Source: an uncultured Bacteroidales bacterium
Lineage (GTDB): Bacteria > Bacteroidota > Bacteroidia > Bacteroidales > Muribaculaceae
Direction: 5' to 3'
Assembly: GCA_902781045.1 (NCBI GenBank)
Contig: CACZHT010000009.1
Span: 1 to 64,000, forward strand
Length of the DNA stretch: 64,000 nucleotides
In this document: piece by piece, positions 35,279-43,291 of the stretch
How positions within the stretch are numbered: the stretch's first letter is position 1
How the letters are laid out: each line of letters begins with the position of its first letter
Program-made: the position numbers and the translations under genes
Notes under the pieces: model-generated
Told to the model about the DNA's origin: nothing
The model's input: only the letters and a program-made list of their open reading frames with translations
Database searches by the model: none

Positions 35279-36357
35279 CTGGAAACAACATGAGTAACAA
35301 ATCAAGGAAAACGCGTGACAGCAACATGGAATTGCTGCGGCTGGTGGCCATGCTGCTGGTACTTGTCGTTCATGCCAACTTCCGCGCACTTCCTGTGCCG
35401 GGTTACACGCATGTGCACGCTAATCCCTCGTCGGCATTCTTGATGTTCATGACCGAGGCATTCTCAATCTATGCCGTCGACCTCTTTGTCCTGCTTTCGG
35501 GGTGGTATGGCATCCGTTTCAAGGGCAAGCGTCTGGCCGAACTGGTGTTCCAAGTTCTGTTTTTTGGTGTTTTCGCCATCGGTGTCTGCGCCATGTTTGC
35601 TCCCGAAGAACTCTCACACGATGTGTTGAGCCGTCTGTTCTTGCTTGGAGTCAACGACTATTGGTTTGTCAAGGCCTATGTTGCGCTGTATCTTCTCTCG
35701 CCAGTGCTCAACGCATTTGTTGAGCAAGCCTCGCGCCGTCAGTTTGCAATGGTGCTGGCGACATTTTTTGCCTTCCAGTTTATCTATGGCTGGGCGTTCG
35801 AGTCGACTCGCTGGTTGGTTGCCGGCTATTCATTGCCCTCATTCATTGGCCTCTACCTGTTGGCACGGTTCATGCGTCTGCATCCGTTGCGTGTGTGGCA
35901 GCTGAGCCGCTGGGTCGACCTGGCCATCTATCTGGGCATTGTCGCCACACTCACCGTCGCCATGTTTGTCATCAAGCAGCATGCCGGTCGGGGTGGGGCA
36001 CTTTATTTCTACATTTGCCCTCTGGTCATCCTGGGAGCGATGCACTTGCTGCTGTTTTTCAGCAAGTTCTCGTTCCACAGTCGTGTGGTCAACTGGCTCG
36101 CCATCTCGGCGTTTGCCGCCTATTTGACCCAATCGAGCAGTTTTATCGGAGGCCGGTTCTACGACCAAATAATTCTGAACTGGTTCAATAATGAGCCACG
36201 TTTTCAGTTTATATTCTATTGTATACCCTTTGTCGTGGCTGTGTTCTTCGGTTCAATCTTGATAGACAAGGTGCGCATCGCACTGTGGAGCGTGATAGAT
36301 CATAGCCTGCCATGGGGCAACAAGCAACAAACAAAAAACACGATACAGAACCAATGA
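35275..36357 (+). CDS. Membrane acyltransferase (acyltransferase 3 family)
   Basis: A 360-aa polytopic protein with about ten membrane segments. The signature RDSNMELLRLVAMLLVLVVHANF (about 14-36) contains the conserved Arg and His. FVLLSGWYGIRF and YWFVKAYVALYLLSPVLN fit the WecH/OatA-like O-acetyltransferase group. It is coupled to the flippase upstream and to WecB downstream by ATGA overlaps, so it probably O-acetylates the same repeat unit. The first residues (before MSNKSRK) are uncertain: a second in-frame ATG lies at 35290. Confidence 0.88.
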   Translation: MTGNNMSNKSRKTRDSNMELLRLVAMLLVLVVHANFRALPVPGYTHVHANPSSAFLMFMTEAFSIYAVDLFVLLSGWYGIRFKGKRLAELVFQVLFFGVFAIGVCAMFAPEELSHDVLSRLFLLGVNDYWFVKAYVALYLLSPVLNAFVEQASRRQFAMVLATFFAFQFIYGWAFESTRWLVAGYSLPSFIGLYLLARFMRLHPLRVWQLSRWVDLAIYLGIVATLTVAMFVIKQHAGRGGALYFYICPLVILGAMHLLLFFSKFSFHSRVVNWLAISAFAAYLTQSSSFIGGRFYDQIILNWFNNEPRFQFIFYCIPFVVAVFFGSILIDKVRIALWSVIDHSLPWGNKQQTKNTIQNQ

Positions 36358-37517
36358 AAACAATCATGCTAGTGTTCGGGACGCGTCCCGAAGCCATCAA
36401 GATGGCTCCGCTGGTCAAGGCGCTCAAAGCTCGTGACGTTGCGTTTCGCACCATCGTTTGTGTCACTGCGCAACATCGCCAGATGCTTGACCAAGTGCTT
36501 GAGATATTTGACATCAAGCCAGAGTTTGACCTCGACATCATGAAGCCCAACCAGGACCTCTATGATGTGAGTGCGCGTGTATTGCTGGGCATGCGCGAAG
36601 TGCTGTCCCAGGTCAACCCCGACTTGGTGCTGGTGCATGGCGACACCACCACCAGCACCATGGCCGCACTGGCCGCCTTCTACAAGCACATCCCCGTTGG
36701 CCATGTCGAAGCCGGGCTGCGCACCCACAACATCTACAGCCCATGGCCCGAGGAGATGAACCGACAGATTACCGGCCGCATCGCGACTTTTGACTTCGCA
36801 CCGACAGCGCTTAGCCGCCAAAATCTGCTGGACGAACATACCCCCGACAACCGAATTGTCGTCACAGGAAACACGGTCATCGATGCGCTCCACTGGGTGG
36901 TTGACCGCATCAAGGGCGACAATGAGTTACAAATAAAGCTGGCCGGCGAAATCCGCCGATTCGGTTATGACGTTGATCGCATTGCCAATGGTCAACGCAT
37001 GGTACTCATCACCGGTCATCGCCGCGAGAACTTCGGCGACGGTTTCGACCACATCTGCCGCGCCATCAAGACGCTCGCTGAGCATTTCCCGGATGTCGAC
37101 TTTGTCTACCCGATGCACCTCAATCCCAATGTTCGCCGTCCCATTCATGAAATCTTCGGCGACGACCTGGCACGCGGCAAGGGCAATCTGTTCTTCATCG
37201 AGCCGCTGGAGTACCTCTCGTTCGTCTACCTGATGGAGAAGTCAACCATTGTCCTCACCGACAGTGGCGGCATCCAGGAGGAGGCGCCAGGGCTGGGCAA
37301 GCCCGTGCTGGTGATGCGTGACACGACCGAACGCCCTGAAGCCCTCGAGGCCGGCACAGTCAAGCTTGTGGGCACCGACTATGACACGATTGTCAACAAC
37401 ATGACCCAGTTGCTCACCGACCCGGCTGCGTATCGTGCCATGAGCCAAGCCGTCAACCCCTACGGTGACGGCAATGCGTGCTCGCGCATCGTCGACCATC
37501 TGCTCCACAACCTTTAG
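36354..37517 (+). CDS. wecB: UDP-GlcNAc 2-epimerase (non-hydrolysing)
   Basis: A 387-aa WecB. Motifs are LVFGTRPEAIKMAPL (about 6-20), LVHGDTTTSTMAAL (about 91-104), HVEAGLRTHN (about 115-124), the GHRRENFGDGF loop (about 217-227) and DSGGIQEEAPGLGKPVLVMRDTTERPE (about 303-329). It makes UDP-ManNAc, the substrate of the WecC-like enzyme at 11292. The ATG at 36354 overlaps the preceding stop (ATGA); an earlier in-frame start at 36312 lies inside the acyltransferase gene and is rejected. Confidence 0.96.
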   Translation: MKTIMLVFGTRPEAIKMAPLVKALKARDVAFRTIVCVTAQHRQMLDQVLEIFDIKPEFDLDIMKPNQDLYDVSARVLLGMREVLSQVNPDLVLVHGDTTTSTMAALAAFYKHIPVGHVEAGLRTHNIYSPWPEEMNRQITGRIATFDFAPTALSRQNLLDEHTPDNRIVVTGNTVIDALHWVVDRIKGDNELQIKLAGEIRRFGYDVDRIANGQRMVLITGHRRENFGDGFDHICRAIKTLAEHFPDVDFVYPMHLNPNVRRPIHEIFGDDLARGKGNLFFIEPLEYLSFVYLMEKSTIVLTDSGGIQEEAPGLGKPVLVMRDTTERPEALEAGTVKLVGTDYDTIVNNMTQLLTDPAAYRAMSQAVNPYGDGNACSRIVDHLLHNL

Positions 37518-37566
37518 AGCAGCCGCCCCAACGCTCAAACAACAACTCTCAAAAAACAAATATCAG

Positions 37567-38601
37567 ATGAAAGGAAAAATCTTAGTCACAGGTGGAACCG
37601 GCTTCATCGGTTCGCACACAACGGTCGAGCTGCAGAATGCCGGCTATGAGGTGGTCATCATCGACAACTTGAGCAACAGCAACCGTGACGTGCTCGACGG
37701 CATTGAACACATCACAGGCATCCGTCCAGTCTTTGTCGAGGGCGACTGCACTGACATCGACACATTGCACCGTTTGTTCAAGGACAACCCTGGCATACAA
37801 GGCATCATCAACTTTGCAGCCAGCAAGGCGGTGGGCGAGTCGGTGCAGAAACCCATCATGTACTATCGCAACAACATCAACATCCTGCTCAACTTGCTCG
37901 ATTTGATGCCCGTCTATGGGGTGAAAGGATTTGTCTTCTCGTCGTCATGCACAGTCTATGGCGAGCCAGACCAGAATCCCATCACCGAGAACGCCCCCAC
38001 CAAAAAGGCGACCTCGCCCTACGGAGCCACCAAACAAATCTGTGAAGACATCATAGCCGATGTCATCAAGAGCGGTAGCCCCATCAAGGCCATCTTGTTG
38101 CGCTATTTCAACCCCATCGGAGCGCATCCCAGTGCCGAGATAGGCGAGTTGCCCAACGGCGTACCCCAGAATCTGATTCCCTATCTGACACAGACTGCCA
38201 TTGGCATCCGTCCAATGCTCAGTGTGTTCGGCGATGACTACAACACGCCCGACGGGTCTTGTATCCGTGACTTTATCAATGTGGTCGACCTGGCCAAGGC
38301 CCATGTGCGTGCACTTGACCGCATGCTCACCGACGAGAGCAAAGAGCCCCTCGAGGTCTTCAACATCGGCACAGGCAACGGTCTGTCGGTTCTGCAACTG
38401 ATTGATGCTTTCCAGCGGGCAACAGGCGTTGAAGTTCCCCACAAGATTGTGGGTCGGCGCGAGGGCGACATCGAGCAGATTTGGGCCGATCCCAAGCGAG
38501 CCAACGAGGTTCTGGGCTGGAAGGCCGAGGCCACGGTCGAGGAAACCATGCTCAGTGCCTGGAACTGGCAAAAGCGCCTGCGCGAGCGCGGAATCATGTA
38601 A
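37567..38601 (+). CDS. galE: UDP-glucose 4-epimerase
   Basis: A 344-aa extended SDR enzyme. The NAD motif is GGTGFIGSH (about 7-15), the catalytic Ser-Tyr-Lys is in VFSSSCTVYGEP (about 123-134) and SPYGATKQ (about 151-158), and the substrate loop is NPIGAHPSAEIGE. It interconverts UDP-Glc and UDP-Gal (or the GlcNAc/GalNAc pair). It follows wecB after 49 bp and probably supplies a galactose-type sugar. The start at 37567 gives the canonical N terminus; the upstream in-frame extension to 37465 lies in wecB. Confidence 0.95.
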   Translation: MKGKILVTGGTGFIGSHTTVELQNAGYEVVIIDNLSNSNRDVLDGIEHITGIRPVFVEGDCTDIDTLHRLFKDNPGIQGIINFAASKAVGESVQKPIMYYRNNINILLNLLDLMPVYGVKGFVFSSSCTVYGEPDQNPITENAPTKKATSPYGATKQICEDIIADVIKSGSPIKAILLRYFNPIGAHPSAEIGELPNGVPQNLIPYLTQTAIGIRPMLSVFGDDYNTPDGSCIRDFINVVDLAKAHVRALDRMLTDESKEPLEVFNIGTGNGLSVLQLIDAFQRATGVEVPHKIVGRREGDIEQIWADPKRANEVLGWKAEATVEETMLSAWNWQKRLRERGIM

Positions 38602-38628
38602 CAAACAACACCAACTTTTTTTGGACAG

Positions 38629-39117
38629 ATGAAAAAAATCCTTCTCTCCACCATTCTTGCTCTCATGGTCTCAATGGCCTGCCAGAGCGCAACAGTCATC
38701 GACGAAATCAAGCGAATCGATGACATCACGGCCTATCATGTGCCTCGTTTCTTAATCAAGAACGTGCTGGGGATGAACGGTGTCTTCGACGAAGTCATGC
38801 CAGGCACGAGCATCAGTGCCTTGCGCAATGTTGAGAGCATCGACTTCATCATGGCCCACAAGCGTGGAGCCAAGAAGAAGGTGCGCAAACAGCTTGAGAA
38901 GCTGGCCAAAGACCCCGCCTTTGAGGTCATCATGCAGGCCAAGAAGGACAAGAAGCGCAACACAGTGGTCTATGGCTTGCCACTGACCGACGATGACTAC
39001 AAAGAGGTCATCATTGTGGTCGATGAGGATGACAACATCACCATCATCGATGTCATGGGCACGCTCAACATCGACGAACTGTCACGCATCGCTCCTGCCG
39101 AGACCGAGGCATTGTAG
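38629..39117 (+). CDS. DUF4252-like secreted/lipoprotein
   Basis: A 162-aa protein with an N-terminal signal (KKILLSTILALMVSMACQS). Cys at about 18 in SMAC may be a lipobox, though the -3 position is Ser. The mature part resembles DUF4252: VESIDFIMAHKRGAKKKVRKQLEKL, then FEVIMQAKKDKKRNTVVYGLP, and VIIVVDEDDNITIIDVMGTLNIDEL, a duplicated alpha/beta pattern common in Bacteroidetes envelope proteins near sigma factors. No sigma factor is nearby. It begins 27 bp after galE. Function is unknown. Confidence 0.75.
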   Translation: MKKILLSTILALMVSMACQSATVIDEIKRIDDITAYHVPRFLIKNVLGMNGVFDEVMPGTSISALRNVESIDFIMAHKRGAKKKVRKQLEKLAKDPAFEVIMQAKKDKKRNTVVYGLPLTDDDYKEVIIVVDEDDNITIIDVMGTLNIDELSRIAPAETEAL

Positions 39118-39144
39118 CAAAACCACCCCATCGGCTGAAAAAAC

Positions 39145-39184
39145 GAAAGCGTTTGAGAACCAGATGTCTCAAACGCTTTCTTTT
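39145..39184. terminator. Bidirectional terminator between DUF4252 gene and rpsP
   Basis: A perfect 14-bp stem (39145-39158 and 39167-39180) with an 8-nt loop, followed by TTTT on the plus strand. On the minus strand the arm is preceded by a short A-rich run that gives T residues as well. Confidence 0.9.
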
Positions 39185-39212
39185 ATCTTCTGTCGGTGAA
39201 TGCCACTTGGCA

Positions 39213-39770
39213 TTATGCCTCGGCGGGAGCGTCGGTTGCGGGAGCCTCCTCCTGTGCAGGAGCAGCCTCAGCAGCCTTGGCGGCCTCTTCAGCAGCCTTG
39301 GCGGCAGCCAGCTCGGCACGCTTCTTGGCAACGGCCTCGGCCTTTGCCTCGTTCTTCTTGGTCTCTTCATCGAGAGCCTTCTTGGCTGCTGCCTTCTTGC
39401 TCTCACGCTCCTGATTCTTCACAGCCTCCAGCTTGGCTGCCTTCTCGGTCTTCCAAGCCTCGAAACGGCGCTGGGCCTCAGCCTCATCAAAAGCGCCCTT
39501 CTTCACACCACCCTGGAGATGCTTCATCAGCATGACGCCTTCACGGCTGAGGATGTTGCGTACAGTCTCGGTGGGCTGTGCGCCGACATTCACCCAATAG
39601 AGTGCGCGCTCGAAATTTAAACTTATTGTAGCAGGATTAGTGTTGGGGTTATAAGAACCAATCCTTTCAATAAATCTACCATCTCGTGGTGCCCTGCTAT
39701 CGGCGATGACAATGGGATAAAACGCGTAGTCCTTGTGACCGTGGCGTTGCAATCTAATCTTTACTGCCAT
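39213..39770 (-). CDS. rpsP: 30S ribosomal protein S16 with long C-terminal extension
   Basis: A 185-aa S16. Residues 1-85 are the ribosomal fold: [46 protein letters not shown] start with [19 protein letters not shown]. The remaining roughly 100 residues are Ala/Glu/Lys-rich, helical and low-complexity ([25 protein letters not shown] at the end). E. coli S16 is 82 aa; long tails occur in Bacteroidetes. It binds 16S rRNA and is needed for 30S assembly. It stands alone, without rimM or trmD beside it. Confidence 0.96.
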   Translation of the reverse strand: MAVKIRLQRHGHKDYAFYPIVIADSRAPRDGRFIERIGSYNPNTNPATISLNFERALYWVNVGAQPTETVRNILSREGVMLMKHLQGGVKKGAFDEAEAQRRFEAWKTEKAAKLEAVKNQERESKKAAAKKALDEETKKNEAKAEAVAKKRAELAAAKAAEEAAKAAEAAPAQEEAPATDAPAEA

Positions 39771-39822
39771 TTTAGATAATAATGAGTTTAAATTTGTTAG
39801 TTAATGTGGAGTTGCCTCCGTT

Positions 39823-39851
39823 AAAAAAAGTGACCTCTTGCAAGGTCACTT
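39823..39851 (-). terminator. Terminator of tRNA-Gln
   Basis: On the minus strand an 8-bp stem (39851-39844 with 39835-39828, loop of 8) is followed by a run of seven T residues (39829-39823), a classical intrinsic terminator directly after the tRNA. Confidence 0.85.
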
Positions 39852-39857
39852 CCTTAG

Positions 39858-39928
39858 TTGTCCTGGTAGGATTCGAACCCACGCAAACGGAACCAGAATC
39901 CGGTGTGCTACCGTTACACCACAGGACA
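39858..39928 (-). tRNA. tRNA-Gln (anticodon CTG)
   Basis: On the minus strand the acceptor arms TGTCCTG and CAGGACA pair perfectly, the D arm is TGGTGTAACGGTAGCAC, the anticodon loop TTCTGGT reads CTG within stem CCGGA/TCCGT (one mismatch), and the T arm is GTGGG-TTCGAAT-CCTAC with one wobble pair. Discriminator A; CCA is not encoded. Confidence 0.93.
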
Positions 39929-39943
39929 ATTCCTAAATGCGAT

Positions 39944-39974
39944 GCAAAGGTACTGCTTTTTTCTGAACCGGCAA
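39944..39974 (-). promoter_or_regulatory. Promoter of tRNA-Gln
   Basis: On the minus strand TTG (39974-39972) and TACCTTTGC (39952-39944) are 19 bp apart, 15 bp upstream of the tRNA. Confidence 0.7.
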
Positions 39975-40053
39975 GCGTTTTCCAAAAAAAATTTCAAAAA
40001 AAAGTGATTTTTTCGGTTTTTTCCGTGGAATTTCGCGATTTGCGGCCCATTTT

Positions 40054-40797
40054 TCACCTTTTTCCTGCATCGGACGGAAGATTTTCTAGTGGCAGTGAAC
40101 TAGCAATGGCCTGTCGGCTCTCATCCATCAGTTGGGCAATATTGTGGCCTTCGGGCGATGGAATGATGGGATTGTGCAGAGTGAGTACAATCTTTCCGGG
40201 GGAGACATTGAATGTCGAGCGCGGCATCACGCGGTAGCTGCCGTCAATGGTGATGGGCACTACCGGCAGATTGAACTCTACGGCCAATTTGTAGGCACCT
40301 GGCTTAAACTGCCCCATCCTGCCAGTGGCAGTGCGTCGTCCCTCGGGGAACACCACCAACGACATGCCTCGGCTCAACTTGCGTTCAGCATCGGCCATGG
40401 TGCGCTTCAGCCCCTCGGTCGAATGTGTATCTACCATGATGTGTCCTGCCCGCTGACATGCCGTGCCGACCAGAGGAAAGTTGGCAAGCCCCTTGCGCAT
40501 CATCCATTTGAACGGGTGCCCCAGAAACCCATAGATAGAGAAGATGTCAAAAGCACCCTGATGATTGGCGACAAACACATAACTGGTCTCTTTATTAATA
40601 AGGTGTCTATTCTTGACCTCGACACGCACGAACAGTAGCATGCACCACAAGCGTGACCACCACTTGGCCGGATAGTAGCCCCACCATTCACTGTCCAGAT
40701 ATGTGCCAATGATTGTGACTACCGCAGTGACAATGGTTGCCACCAACAGAATGGGCGCAACGATGCACCACTGGTATATCATGAAGAGATATTTCAT
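40054..40797 (-). CDS. plsC: 1-acyl-sn-glycerol-3-phosphate acyltransferase
   Basis: A 247-aa membrane-associated acyltransferase. A long hydrophobic N terminus (about 1-32) precedes the catalytic NHQGAFD H-x4-D motif (about 78-84), GHIMVDT and the FPEGRRTATG motif (about 149-158), then VVPITIDGSYRVMP. It makes phosphatidic acid from lysophosphatidic acid with acyl-ACP or acyl-CoA. Its promoter overlaps the terminator of the RprXY operon. Confidence 0.94.
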   Translation of the reverse strand: MKYLFMIYQWCIVAPILLVATIVTAVVTIIGTYLDSEWWGYYPAKWWSRLWCMLLFVRVEVKNRHLINKETSYVFVANHQGAFDIFSIYGFLGHPFKWMMRKGLANFPLVGTACQRAGHIMVDTHSTEGLKRTMADAERKLSRGMSLVVFPEGRRTATGRMGQFKPGAYKLAVEFNLPVVPITIDGSYRVMPRSTFNVSPGKIVLTLHNPIIPSPEGHNIAQLMDESRQAIASSLPLENLPSDAGKR

Positions 40798-40827
40798 AGC
40801 ATTTGTTGGTTTATTGGTATTCAGTCT

Positions 40828-40859
40828 GCAAAGGTAGTGCTTTTTGCGCTAAAAAGCAA
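40828..40859 (-). promoter_or_regulatory. Promoter of plsC
   Basis: On the minus strand TTG (40859-40857) and TACCTTTGC (40836-40828) are 20 bp apart. The TTG lies within the arm of the terminator hairpin at 40848-40889. Confidence 0.65.
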
Positions 40860-40889
40860 CAACCATAATTGAGATTGTTGCTTTTTAGC
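40848..40889 (-). terminator. Terminator hairpin after rprY
   Basis: A perfect 15-bp stem (arms 40848-40862 and 40875-40889, loop of 12) lies just downstream of the rprY stop. It overlaps the plsC promoter. Confidence 0.8.
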
Positions 40890-40917
40890 TTTGGCAAATA
40901 ACAACCGAACCGTGCAA

Positions 40918-41622
40918 TTACTTCAACTCGGGGTCGGGTGCGATGAGTTTGTAGCCCTTGCCATGGATGTTGATAATCTGGATGTTGGGGTCGTCCTTGA
41001 GTTTCTTGCGCAGCTTGGTGATATAGACATCCATCGAGCGTGCATTGAAGTAGTTGTCATCAATCCAGATGGTCTTCAGTGCGAAGTTTCGCTCCAGAAT
41101 TTCATTCATGTGAGCGCACAGCAGACTCAACAGTTCACTCTCCTTAGTGGTGAGGTTGTCACTGCTGTCGTCAGTGAACAGCACTTGTCGCTGTGTGTCG
41201 AATGTGAACTTGCCAATGCGATAGACAGTCACATCTTTTCCCTTCTTCCCCTTGACGCGACGCAGAATGGCCTCGATGCGTAACACCAGCTCCTCCATGC
41301 TGAATGGCTTGGTTATGTAGTCATCGGCACCGAGCTTAAATCCCTCCAGGATGTCATCCTTCATCGTCTTGGCAGTCAAGAAGATGATGGGCACATCGGT
41401 GTTGACCATGCGTATCTCCTGAGCCAGCTGGAAACCGTCTTTCTTGGGCATCATCACGTCCAGCAGACAGATGTCATACTTGCCCTTGAGGAAAGCCTTG
41501 TAGCCGGCTTCGCCGTCTGGCATGAGGTCGGCCTTATAGCCCTTGTCCTCCAGGTACTCGCGTGTGAGCGTTCCCAGGTTCTCATCGTCCTCACACAGGA
41601 GGATTCTCAATTTCTCTTCCAT
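40918..41622 (-). CDS. rprY: OmpR-family response regulator RprY
   Basis: A 234-aa response regulator. The receiver domain (1-125) has the acidic pocket CEDDEN (10-14), phosphoacceptor Asp55 in CLLDVMMPKKDG and conserved Lys near 105 (ITKPFSMEEL). A winged-helix DNA-binding domain follows (about 135-230). It is the partner of the sensor kinase encoded upstream (8-bp gap). RprXY was described in Bacteroides fragilis as affecting tetracycline-related and OmpF-like expression; the signal is unknown. It probably regulates its own operon too. Confidence 0.93.
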   Translation of the reverse strand: MEEKLRILLCEDDENLGTLTREYLEDKGYKADLMPDGEAGYKAFLKGKYDICLLDVMMPKKDGFQLAQEIRMVNTDVPIIFLTAKTMKDDILEGFKLGADDYITKPFSMEELVLRIEAILRRVKGKKGKDVTVYRIGKFTFDTQRQVLFTDDSSDNLTTKESELLSLLCAHMNEILERNFALKTIWIDDNYFNARSMDVYITKLRKKLKDDPNIQIINIHGKGYKLIAPDPELK

Positions 41623-41630
41623 AAGATTGT

Positions 41631-43121
41631 CTATTTTAAGAGTGGTAAAATAATGATGAATCGTGATCCTTGGCCAGGCTCGCTCTCGACACGTATAGTG
41701 CCTCCAAACAAGGTGATCATCTTGTGCACATAGGCCAGCCCTAGCCCGAAGCCCTTGACATCGTGTCGGTTGCCAGTCGACACTCGGTAGAACTTCTCAA
41801 AAATTTTCTTCTGGTCATCGCGCTTGATGCCGATGCCATTGTCACTGATGGCAATCTCGAGGGTGTCCTCGTCGGGGTTGCGTGTCTCGACACGCAGTTG
41901 CAGTGGCACGTCCTCACGCCGGTACTTGATGGCGTTGTCCAGCAGGTTGAATATCACATTAGTGAAGTGCATCCTGTCGACATTGACTATCGGGTCTTCG
42001 GCATCAAGGTCAGCACGGATGCTGCCGCCATAGTTGTCAACCTTGATTTTGAACGTATTCACCACGCTATAGATGCAGCCATTGGCATCTTCCTCCTCCA
42101 GTCGCATCGTTGCGTTCTTTCGGTCGAACATCGACATCTGCAGCACCTTCTCGACTTGGAAGCGCAGACGCTTGGTCTCATCGTTGATGACCGTGGCCAC
42201 ATGCTTGAGCCGGGCGTCGCTCTTGCGCACCGAGTCGTCGTTGAGCATCTGGGCGGCTATCGAAATACTCGAGATGGGTGTCTTGAACTCGTGCGTCATG
42301 TTGTTGATAAAGTCATTCTTGATCTCACTCAGTTTCTTCTGGCGGAACGCGATGACCACCGTGTAGATGAACACTGCCATCAAGATGAGCGTAAAGACAA
42401 ACGACGGTATCATGAATCGCACCGACGATGTGATGTAGTCACGCTTGCTGGGAAAAGTCACACACAATGTGTGACGCTTGCTCTGTGGGTCGTTGGCAAA
42501 CAGAACCTGGCTGTAGATGTCGCGCTGTTTCTCGGGGGCATAGCCGTCCGTACAGTACACCATTCCGCCGGCTCGACTGGTCACCGCAAACTCAAACGGC
42601 AGATGCACACCGTTGTTCTCCAGCTCACTGCGGAGGTATTCACTCACCGTGGCCGAGTCGGCACGCTCGGTGATGGGGCGGTCGCTCGACTGCATCAGGA
42701 TAGTGAGAATCACCTCGTTGAGCAGTCCCTTTTGATAAAGGTATTGCCCCTTGAGAATCTCTTGACGTATCGAGTAGGTGTCGGTCAGGTCACGCAGTGT
42801 GCTCAGGTTGGCCGGCCGCTGCATCTGAGGGCTGTCCAGCATAGCCATTGTGTCGGTCCGGAGGTCCGATTCGTGGTCAAGTCCCAGACCTTGCGGGTGA
42901 AAAGCCGCCTCGGCCTCCTGCAAGTCCTGATCCAGATAATATTTCGTCTCATTCTGCTCAAGCATAGTCGACACGCCGTACAGACTGCGTGTCACCAGCT
43001 CTTTGAACTGCTCGTTGCGCATCTTGATCATGTTCTCCATATACATAATCTGTACCGCAAGCAGACCCAGCAAGGTCAGAGCCATCACAATGGTGAGTAA
43101 CCATATTGTCGATTTTTTCAT
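41631..43121 (-). CDS. rprX: Sensor histidine kinase RprX
   Basis: A 496-aa kinase. Membrane segments lie at about 7-27 and 233-257, bordering a periplasmic domain of about 200 residues. The dimerisation segment holds the phosphorylated His in NNMTHEFKTPISSISIAAQML (H-box), followed by the N box NLLDNAIKYRREDV, G1 ISDNGIGIKRDD, the F box KIFEKFYRV and G2 GFGLGLAYVHKM. It phosphorylates RprY. Its promoter lies at 43156-43187. Confidence 0.94.
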   Translation of the reverse strand: MKKSTIWLLTIVMALTLLGLLAVQIMYMENMIKMRNEQFKELVTRSLYGVSTMLEQNETKYYLDQDLQEAEAAFHPQGLGLDHESDLRTDTMAMLDSPQMQRPANLSTLRDLTDTYSIRQEILKGQYLYQKGLLNEVILTILMQSSDRPITERADSATVSEYLRSELENNGVHLPFEFAVTSRAGGMVYCTDGYAPEKQRDIYSQVLFANDPQSKRHTLCVTFPSKRDYITSSVRFMIPSFVFTLILMAVFIYTVVIAFRQKKLSEIKNDFINNMTHEFKTPISSISIAAQMLNDDSVRKSDARLKHVATVINDETKRLRFQVEKVLQMSMFDRKNATMRLEEEDANGCIYSVVNTFKIKVDNYGGSIRADLDAEDPIVNVDRMHFTNVIFNLLDNAIKYRREDVPLQLRVETRNPDEDTLEIAISDNGIGIKRDDQKKIFEKFYRVSTGNRHDVKGFGLGLAYVHKMITLFGGTIRVESEPGQGSRFIIILPLLK

Positions 43122-43155
43122 CTCGTCAAAAAAATGATTGCTTTAACAATCGGCT

Positions 43156-43187
43156 GCAAAATTAACACTTAAATGTGAAATAACAAA
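43156..43187 (-). promoter_or_regulatory. Promoter of rprXY
   Basis: On the minus strand TTTG (43187-43184) and TAATTTTGC (43164-43156) are 19 bp apart, ahead of rprX. Confidence 0.75.
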
Positions 43188-43291
43188 ATTTTAACAAATC
43201 TTTTTTCACGAAAATCGACCAATGGACACTTTTTCCGCCTTTCACACTCATTTCACACCCTTTTCGCCCCCTAATGTCGATATATTCGGCA

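Noticed and set aside
36312..36353. Upstream in-frame start for wecB
   Set aside because: It lies inside the preceding acyltransferase gene, and the conserved N terminus begins at 36354 with an ATGA overlap.
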